From contig NZ_JAJNAG010000004.1 in NCBI RefSeq assembly GCF_021010575.1, positions 62,001 through 126,000 of the forward strand: DNA of 64,000 nucleotides, read 5' to 3'. The notes beneath the pieces are model-generated. The model was not told the DNA's origin. It did not search any database and saw nothing but the letters and a program-made list of their open reading frames with translations. Source of the stretch: Limnobaculum eriocheiris. Its GTDB lineage: Bacteria > Pseudomonadota > Gammaproteobacteria > Enterobacterales > Enterobacteriaceae. Position numbers and translations under genes: made by a program. Shown here one piece after another: positions 58,033 to 64,000 of this stretch. Each line of letters begins with the position of its first letter. Position 1 is the stretch's first letter.

Positions 58033-59445
58033 TTACTCAAGTTCAATGGCGAAATAGCGTTTAGCATTGTCAAAACAGATGTTTTTCACCATTTCGCCCA
58101 GCAGTTGAATATCTGCTGGCGCTTCGCCATCGGCTACCCAGCGCCCTATCATCTGGCACAGAATGCGGCGGAAATACTCGTGGCGGGTATAGGAGAGAAA
58201 ACTGCGGCTATCGGTCAACATGCCAACAAAGTGACTCAGCAGTCCCAGTTGACTGAGCTGAACCATTTGGCGCTGCATACCGTCTTTCTGGTCGTTAAAC
58301 CACCAGCCGGAGCCAAACTGCATCTTGCCCGGAATGCCTTCCTGCTGGAAGTTACCGCACATGGTGGCCAGGACTTCGTTATCGCGCGGATTCAGGCAAT
58401 AAAGAATGGTTTTAGGTAGCGCATTATTAGCCGCTTGTGCATTAAGCAGGCGCGACAATGGCAAAGCGACTGGCGCATCGTGAATGGAGTCAAAACCGGT
58501 ATCCGGCCCCAAACGTTGCAGCATAAACGCATTATTGTTGCGCAAAGCACCAATATGGTACTGCTGAACCCACTGACGTTGATGATATTGGTTGCCCAAA
58601 AACAGCAGCACGCCAGTTTTAAACTGGGCTACTTCTTCAGTTGATGGGGCCTGCCCCTGAAGTGCACGCGTCAGAATGCCATCCAGTGTTGCTTCATCCG
58701 CCTGCTGGTATACCACTTCATCCAGCGCATGGTCAGCGATGCGGCAGCCGTGTGCGGCAAAATAGTCCAGGCGCTTGTTCAACGCATCGCACAGGTCGCT
58801 AAAGCGATGGATAGGGTTATCTGCCGCCGCTTCAAGGCGATGAATATATTCAATAAATCCGGGTGAATCGATATTGAATGCTTTATCCGGGCGCCAGCTT
58901 GGCAATACTTTAATCTTAAAGCTGCTGTCCTGCGCGATCGCCTTGTGGTGTTCCAGAGAATCAACCGGATCATCGGTGGTTCCTGCCATTTTGACATTCA
59001 TTTGTTGCATGATGCCGCGGGCAGAGAAACGTTCTTGTTCCAGCAGTTGATTACAGCGGTTCCATAAATCATCCGCCGTTGACGAAGAGAGCAATACACC
59101 GGTAATACCAAATGGACGACGCAGCTCTAAATGAGTCCAGTGGTAAAGGGGATTACCAATAGTATGAGGAACGGTGGCGGCCCAGGCTTTAAACTTCTCA
59201 AGGTCTGGTGCATCACCGGTGCATAAACGTTCGGCCACGCCGTGAGTACGCATTGCCCGCCACTTATAGTGGTCCCCTTTCAGCCAGATGTCATATAGGT
59301 TTTTAAATTTGTAGTCGTTGGCTATTTGCTCTGGTGGCAGATGGCAATGGTAATCAAAAATAGGTTGTTCTGCCGCGTAGCCGTGGTACAGCTGGCGGGC
59401 GAATTCGGTATCCAGTAAAAAATCTTCGGTTAAAAATTGAGACAT
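58033..59445 (-). CDS. uxaC: Glucuronate/galacturonate isomerase UxaC
   Basis: UxaC isomerises D-glucuronate to D-fructuronate and D-galacturonate to D-tagaturonate. The 470-residue metal-dependent hydrolase-fold protein has the metal motif [12 protein letters not shown] (His33, His35) near the N-terminus and the late [33 protein letters not shown] precedes the ATG. First gene of the uxaC-uxaB-uxaA operon, divergent from the TRAP genes. Confidence 0.95.
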   Translation of the reverse strand: MSQFLTEDFLLDTEFARQLYHGYAAEQPIFDYHCHLPPEQIANDYKFKNLYDIWLKGDHYKWRAMRTHGVAERLCTGDAPDLEKFKAWAATVPHTIGNPLYHWTHLELRRPFGITGVLLSSSTADDLWNRCNQLLEQERFSARGIMQQMNVKMAGTTDDPVDSLEHHKAIAQDSSFKIKVLPSWRPDKAFNIDSPGFIEYIHRLEAAADNPIHRFSDLCDALNKRLDYFAAHGCRIADHALDEVVYQQADEATLDGILTRALQGQAPSTEEVAQFKTGVLLFLGNQYHQRQWVQQYHIGALRNNNAFMLQRLGPDTGFDSIHDAPVALPLSRLLNAQAANNALPKTILYCLNPRDNEVLATMCGNFQQEGIPGKMQFGSGWWFNDQKDGMQRQMVQLSQLGLLSHFVGMLTDSRSFLSYTRHEYFRRILCQMIGRWVADGEAPADIQLLGEMVKNICFDNAKRYFAIELE

Positions 59446-59761
59446 GGAATGATTTCCTTCGTCAGAGTGATTCGCTGTTTATATCATTCTATAAGTTGTT
59501 ATACCAATATCAAAGTGAGTTAGATCTCATTTTTGCAATCTTCACCTTTTTACAGCCTGTTACATACCTTACTCTATCGATTAATTATTGAAGAATGCGG
59601 CTGTCACTAGCGCTCGTATGATGTTAGCCATAATATTCTGGTTTTTGTGATATACCTCAACCACGAAAGATGTATGACAGGTTAACATAAGCTATCAACC
59701 AAAAATAGATAAATACCATTGGCTCTACCTTAAACCTCCACTTAAAAAAGGAATAAGAAGG
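59446..59761. promoter_or_regulatory. Divergent uxaC / TRAP promoter region with ExuR-like operator
   Basis: The 316-bp gap holds promoters for both directions. TTCTATAA-GTTG-TTATACCAA (59487-59507), an imperfect dyad with a TTGGTATAA half on the minus strand, resembles ExuR/UxuR operators. It lies about 45 bp upstream of uxaC. The assignment rests on similarity and on exuR being nearby. Confidence 0.5.
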
Positions 59762-60751
59762 ATGAAACTAAAACCACTATTAGCGAGTCTTTGCATTTCA
59801 GTACCGCTGATGATGACCTCAATGAGCACTGTCGCCGTTGAAAAAATCACATTAAAACTGGCTCACAATCTGGATCAGGAACACGTGGTTCATAAAGCGC
59901 TGGACCAGATGGCAAAAGAGATACAAGAAGAGTCTGGCGGTAATATACGTATTCGTATCTATCCAAACGGTCAAATGGGTGGCCCACGTGAAACCATCGA
60001 AATGATGCAGAACGGAGCACTGGATATGACCAAAGGTAGCGCCAGTGAAATGGAGCCCTTTGCCAGCGCCTTCTCCGTATTTAGCCTGCCGTACCTGTTT
60101 AAAGACGATGCGCACTTTAAGCGCGTTCTTTACGGACCAATTGGTCAGGATCTGATGAAGCAAACTGACAGCAAAGGGTTTGTGGCGATTGCCGCTTACG
60201 TGGCCGGTACTCGTAGCTTCTATGCTAAAAAGCCGATTAACTCTCCGGCTGATATGAAAGGCATGAAAATCCGCGTGGTATCTACCCCAACCACCAATAA
60301 AATTATCGAACTGTTAGGCGCTTCGCCGGCACCGATTCCTTTCGGTGAAGTCTATACCGCCCTGCAACAGGGGGTTATTGATGGTGCAGAAAACAACGAA
60401 CCGTCTTACTTCCAGACCCGTCACGTTGAAGTGGCTAAGTTCTATACCGAAGACCAACACACCAGCGTACCTGACTATCTGGTTATTGCTTCCAAAGTAT
60501 GGAACGGCATGAGTGACGAACAGCGCGCGATTATTACCAAAGCCGCCCGTAATTCTGAAGTGTATCAACAGAAGCTATGGGATAAAGAGGTCACCAACTC
60601 ACGTAAGAAAGCACAGGAAATGGGTGCAACCTTCATCACTGTGGATAAAACTCCATTCCGTGAAGCCCTAAAACCGCTGTATGACGATTTCAGAAAAGAC
60701 GCCAGCGTGGCGGAATGGATGACCAAAATCGAAGGCGAAGCAAACAAGTAA
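59762..60751 (+). CDS. TRAP transporter solute-binding protein (DctP type), probable hexuronate
   Basis: The 329-residue periplasmic protein has a signal peptide ending near residue 25 (MSTVA|VEK). The DctP domain has KLAHNLDQEHVVHKALDQMA and the substrate-carboxylate region MKIRVVSTPTTNKIIELLGA with the conserved arginine. It lies divergent from uxaC and upstream of the two permease genes, so galacturonate and/or glucuronate are the likely ligands. AAGGAATAAGAAGG precedes the ATG. Confidence 0.9.
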   Translation: MKLKPLLASLCISVPLMMTSMSTVAVEKITLKLAHNLDQEHVVHKALDQMAKEIQEESGGNIRIRIYPNGQMGGPRETIEMMQNGALDMTKGSASEMEPFASAFSVFSLPYLFKDDAHFKRVLYGPIGQDLMKQTDSKGFVAIAAYVAGTRSFYAKKPINSPADMKGMKIRVVSTPTTNKIIELLGASPAPIPFGEVYTALQQGVIDGAENNEPSYFQTRHVEVAKFYTEDQHTSVPDYLVIASKVWNGMSDEQRAIITKAARNSEVYQQKLWDKEVTNSRKKAQEMGATFITVDKTPFREALKPLYDDFRKDASVAEWMTKIEGEANK

Positions 60752-60826
60752 TATTTTTCCAATAGCGGTGCTGAAGGGGTTAATAAATGCCGTTGTTCAG
60801 CCCGCTATTTTTATGGAACAGACAAC

Positions 60827-61327
60827 ATGCCTATTGAAAAATTAAAAAAACCAATTGATTGGTTTATCGCAACATTCTCAGTTGTCATGATGGTGATACT
60901 GGTAATTTGCGTAGTCTGGCAGGTGTTCAGCCGCTTTGTCCTCAATAGCCCCAGCACAATGACGGATGAGATTGCCCGCTTCAGTATGATTTGGGTTGGT
61001 TTATTAGGAGCCGCTTATACCGTTGGCCTACAAAAGCACCTTTCCATTGACCTCTTCACCTTAAACCTGACCGGCATTAAACGCCGTATCAGCAACATTG
61101 TTATTAACCTTTGCATCTGCGGTTTTTCCGGCGGTGTGATGATTTGGGGCGGTTATACCCTGCTGGCAAAAGTATATGAGTCTGGTCAGGTTTCCCCGGC
61201 TATGCAGCTTCCTATGGCTTACATCTATGTGGTGTTACCGATAAGCGGCATCATCATGGTGTATTACAGCCTGCTGTTTATTATTGATGCCATTGTCAAT
61301 CCCGGGACAACAGAGGAGAGTAAATAA
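60827..61327 (+). CDS. TRAP transporter small permease subunit (DctQ type)
   Basis: This 166-residue inner-membrane protein has four hydrophobic segments. The DctQ pattern WQVFSRFVLNSPSTMTDEIA and FSMIWVGLLGAAYTVGLQKH then LSIDL is clear. It lies 75 bp after the binding-protein gene, and its stop overlaps the large-permease start by one base (TAATG). Confidence 0.9.
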   Translation: MPIEKLKKPIDWFIATFSVVMMVILVICVVWQVFSRFVLNSPSTMTDEIARFSMIWVGLLGAAYTVGLQKHLSIDLFTLNLTGIKRRISNIVINLCICGFSGGVMIWGGYTLLAKVYESGQVSPAMQLPMAYIYVVLPISGIIMVYYSLLFIIDAIVNPGTTEESK

Positions 61328-62646
61328 TGGAATGGCTCACTGCCTGGGAATGGTTTGTTCCCCTTATGATGTTGATGACCTTTGTCATCCTGGTTTTCAC
61401 CGGCGTTCCAATCTCCTTTGCCATTGGTATCGCTACTCTGGTAGCCGGTTCACTAATGTTACCAACCGATGTGACACTGACCATATCCGGTCAAAAGATA
61501 GCCACTGGGCTCGACAGTTTTTCTCTGCTGGCCATACCGTTCTTTATACTGGCTGGCTCACTGATGAACAGCGGGGGTATTGCCCACCGTCTGATTAATC
61601 TTTCTCAAATTATGGTTGGTCGTATTCCTGGCTCGCTGGGTCACGTTAACGTTATGGCCAATATGATGTTCGGTTCAATTTCTGGTTCAGCGGTTGCCGC
61701 CGCCGCCGCAGTTGGTGGCACCATGGCCCCGATGCAAAAGCAAGCAGGCTATGAGCCCTCTTTTACCACAGCCATTAACGTAACCTCCTGTATCTCTGGC
61801 CTGTTAATTCCACCGTCAAACGTTCTGATCGTTTATGCGTTAACCGCTGGCGGCATCTCGGTAGCCACCCTGTTTATGGCCGGCTATATTCCGGGCATTC
61901 TGATGGGACTGAGCGTCATGTTAGTGACCTACGTTATCGCTAAACGCCGTAACTATCCGATGGCACCGCGCCCAACCGTACAGATGGTTGTGAAAGCCTT
62001 TCTGGATGCTATTCCAAGCCTGCTGATGGTAGTGATCGTCATGGGCGGTATTCTGGGCGGTATCTTTACGGCCACTGAAGCATCCGCCATTGCGGTGGTT
62101 TATACCTTTGTGCTTTCGGTGCTGATTTACCGCGAAATCAAATTTAAAGATCTGCCAAAAATCATTCTTGATTCGGTCGTCACCACCTCAATCGTGCTGT
62201 TCCTGATAGGTGTTTCTGTGGGCATGTCATGGGCGATGACCAATGCGGATATCCCTTATATGATTAACGAAGCGTTAATCAGCGTTTCGGATAATCTGAT
62301 TGTCATTCTGCTGATCATTAACATTATTCTGTTAATTATCGGGGTGTTTATGGATATGACGCCCGCGGTGCTGATCTTCACCCCCATCTTTTTACCTATC
62401 GTTAAATCAATGGGAATGGATCCGGTACATTTCGGTATTATGATGGTATTCAACCTGTGTATCGGGCTCTGTACGCCGCCGGTTGGTAGCGCCCTGTTTG
62501 TTGGCTGCTCGGTTTCCGGTGTGAAACTGCAAGATCTGCTAAGGCCTATGATGCCGTTCTTTGCCGCATTGCTGGTATCACTGTTCGCCGTGAGTTACAT
62601 TCCTCAGCTCTCCCTGTTCTTGCCGGGTCTGTTTGGCATGAAATAA
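61327..62646 (+). CDS. TRAP transporter large permease subunit (DctM type)
   Basis: The 439-residue membrane protein has about twelve hydrophobic segments. Typical DctM stretches are FFILAGSLMNSGGIAHRLIN, FGSISGSAVAAAAAVGGTMA, PMQKQAGYEPSFTTAINV and the C-terminal GLCTPPVGSALFVGC. It forms the Na+-coupled translocation channel with the small subunit and is translationally coupled to it by a one-base overlap. Confidence 0.92.
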   Translation: MEWLTAWEWFVPLMMLMTFVILVFTGVPISFAIGIATLVAGSLMLPTDVTLTISGQKIATGLDSFSLLAIPFFILAGSLMNSGGIAHRLINLSQIMVGRIPGSLGHVNVMANMMFGSISGSAVAAAAAVGGTMAPMQKQAGYEPSFTTAINVTSCISGLLIPPSNVLIVYALTAGGISVATLFMAGYIPGILMGLSVMLVTYVIAKRRNYPMAPRPTVQMVVKAFLDAIPSLLMVVIVMGGILGGIFTATEASAIAVVYTFVLSVLIYREIKFKDLPKIILDSVVTTSIVLFLIGVSVGMSWAMTNADIPYMINEALISVSDNLIVILLIINIILLIIGVFMDMTPAVLIFTPIFLPIVKSMGMDPVHFGIMMVFNLCIGLCTPPVGSALFVGCSVSGVKLQDLLRPMMPFFAALLVSLFAVSYIPQLSLFLPGLFGMK

Positions 62647-62837
62647 GGTTCTGTTTCATCGCTGGTACTGCATTTGTAGTGCCAGTGATGAACGATTAAA
62701 AGATAAAAACCGCTATAAACCAATACCCTTCACTGAGTTAAACACAACATAGTGCACCTATTTTATAAGTGGTATGATAGCCTTAAGGTATCCAGTTAAG
62801 TCATCAATCACTGGTTTTAACGATTAGAGTACTCAAT

Positions 62838-63620
62838 ATGCAAATGGTCGACAGTTCTCGCTTATATCAACAAATCGCTACCGAATTAAAACGCCGTATT
62901 GAGCAAGGCGTGTATCCCGTTGGTGAAAAATTACCGGCAGAGCGTCTGATCTCTGATGAAATGAACGTTAGCCGAACGGTAGTGCGCGAAGCCATCATCA
63001 TGCTGGAAGTTGAAGGCTATGTGGATGTACGCAAAGGTTCAGGCATTCATGTTATTTCTAATCAGCCAAAAACCAGAGTAATGCCCCACAGCGGTTTGGA
63101 ATTTGCCTCCTGCGGTCCATTTGAACTGTTACAGGCCCGCCAGTTGATTGAGAGCAATATCGCTGAATTTGCTGCCACTCAGGTAACCAAAGAAGATTTA
63201 CTTAAACTGATGGAAATTCAGGAACACGCCCGCAAAGAGGACCGTTTTCGGGATTCCGAGTGGGATTTAAAATTTCATATTCAGGTTGCCATGTCCACCC
63301 ACAATACCGCGATGGCCACCATCGTTGAGAAAATGTGGAGCCAGCGGGTACTAAACCCTTACTGGCGTAAACTGCATGAGCACATTGACGACCGTTCCAT
63401 CGAAAGCTGGTGCGACGAACACGATAAAATCCTGAAAGCGTTAACCCGTAAAGACCCCTACGCCGCCAAAGTCGCCATGTGGGAGCATCTGGAAAACACC
63501 AAACAGATGCTGTTTAACGCCACCAGTGAAGACTTCGAATTTAACGTCGATCGCTATATGTTTGCTGAAAACCCGGTGGTGCATCTGGAGCATGCTTCGG
63601 TGCTTGAGAAAAGAAAGTAA
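62838..63620 (+). CDS. exuR: Hexuronate regulon repressor ExuR (GntR/FadR family)
   Basis: ExuR represses hexuronate uptake and catabolism genes until galacturonate or glucuronate is present. The 260-residue protein has a winged helix ([16 protein letters not shown], then [20 protein letters not shown]) and an FadR-type C-terminal ligand domain, and matches E. coli ExuR along its length ([15 protein letters not shown] end). GAGTACTCAAT precedes the ATG. TATAAGTGGTATGATAG near 62764-62780 weakly resembles the operator near uxaC. Confidence 0.94.
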   Translation: MQMVDSSRLYQQIATELKRRIEQGVYPVGEKLPAERLISDEMNVSRTVVREAIIMLEVEGYVDVRKGSGIHVISNQPKTRVMPHSGLEFASCGPFELLQARQLIESNIAEFAATQVTKEDLLKLMEIQEHARKEDRFRDSEWDLKFHIQVAMSTHNTAMATIVEKMWSQRVLNPYWRKLHEHIDDRSIESWCDEHDKILKALTRKDPYAAKVAMWEHLENTKQMLFNATSEDFEFNVDRYMFAENPVVHLEHASVLEKRK

Positions 63621-64000
63621 TATTGGCTTTCACATTGGTAAAAACAGAACAACAGAGTATGTCCTGAATCTCCGGGTATGGAACCCGGATAATTAACATA
63701 TTAGCATTATGCCCGGCCGGAAGACCGTCTGTACTTTACTCCTGAGTGCGTCGGGCCTACCTTTCCTACGGGCACTTCGTTGGCTTACGCCAAGTCGACC
63801 CCCACGGAAAGCTCTCCCTCCGTTTGGCTGCATCCAGAGAGAGATATTCGACTATCGAAATTTATCATTACGTTATATCAATAATCCCTTTAAACCTTTT
63901 CCCTGCGTGTTTTGAATATTGCTTTGGCATCTTGATGGGTGATGCTTTGTCCATTGGCTATTGATGCGCGGGCGGACGTTACTTTATCTTCAAGAAAGTG
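63621..64000. other. Terminal intergenic region with dispersed repeat
   Basis: No gene is credible in the last 380 bp. Short frames in the repeat are not supported by the other repeat copy. A hairpin CCGGGTATGGAACCCGG (63672-63688) lies just before the repeat and may be part of the exuR terminator region, though without a T-run. Confidence 0.45.
63709..63815 (+). repeat. Dispersed intergenic repeat, copy B
   Basis: GCCCGGCCGGAAGACCGTCT, TTCCTACGGGCA and CGTTGGCTTACGCCAAGTCG then ACCCCCACGG occur in the same order as in copy A at 48059-48215. Copy B is shorter by an internal palindromic segment. Confidence 0.7.

Noticed and set aside
63709-63964. Two overlapping plus-strand frames at the window end
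   Set aside because: They lie in the dispersed repeat and read differently in the copy at 48 kb.

Overview
This is a bacterial chromosome segment of about 64 kb. Its left 39 kb follows the Escherichia coli 61-64 min gene order closely: syd-queF-ppnN-xni-rlmM-ygdD-gcvA-gcvB-ygdI-csdAE-tcdA-mltA-three initiator tRNAs-amiC-argA-recDB-ptrA-recC-ppdCBA-thyA-lgt-rppH-mutH-lplT-aas-omr-galR. That order, the regulatory RNAs and the protein similarities place the host in the order Enterobacterales. Base composition near 48% GC, a uronate TRAP transporter in place of ExuT and many rearrangements suggest a lineage outside the E. coli family, perhaps Budviciaceae (Pragia, Budvicia, Limnobaculum). The genus cannot be settled from the sequence alone.

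Region 1 (1-39.6 kb) is conserved core. It holds queuosine synthesis (queF), nucleotide salvage (ppnN), rRNA methylation (rlmM), cysteine-desulfurase-linked t6A modification (csdA, csdE, tcdA), cell-wall enzymes (mltA, amiC), arginine synthesis behind two ARG boxes, the RecBCD/PtrA block, a minor pseudopilin cluster, thyA-lgt, rppH, a DARS2-like DnaA-box region, mutH, the lplT-aas lysophospholipid pair and galR. Differences from E. coli are: sdaCB and the fuc genes are missing from beside xni, ptsP is missing between rppH and lgt, an Old Yellow Enzyme gene lies between ppdC and recC, and there is one omr sRNA instead of two.

Region 2 (39.6-48.7 kb) is accessory DNA. It holds a ParD/ParE-type toxin-antitoxin pair, the broken end of a phosphonate permease gene followed by an intact histidine phosphatase, and then a compact cluster: a P1B-type ATPase, two low-complexity single-hydrophobic-segment proteins, a MamC-like glycine-zipper protein and two small heavy-metal-associated-like (HMA-like) proteins. 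The three HMA-like domains share a G/N-R-x-R motif. A Fur-box-like sequence lies in the divergent promoter region. I read this as a candidate ferrosome (fez-like) iron-storage organelle locus. About 1.6 kb further on, a gene for an unrecognised protein with a C-terminal four-cysteine motif has a near-consensus Fur box. A lone 3-hydroxybutyryl-CoA dehydrogenase gene, a 15-bp perfect inverted repeat, a yecF-like gene and a 0.7 kb block of hairpin-rich dispersed repeats complete the region.

Region 3 (48.7-64 kb) is metabolic. It holds alx behind a yybP-ykoY manganese riboswitch, the serine uptake/deamination pair sdaC-sdaB, an IS200/IS605-like remnant, an XRE regulator, a GNAT acetyltransferase, and a complete galacturonate/glucuronate module. 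In that module a TRAP transporter (three genes) faces uxaC-uxaB-uxaA, with exuR downstream. Together they would import hexuronates and convert them to 2-keto-3-deoxygluconate under ExuR control. The window ends in a second copy of the dispersed repeat found at 48 kb.
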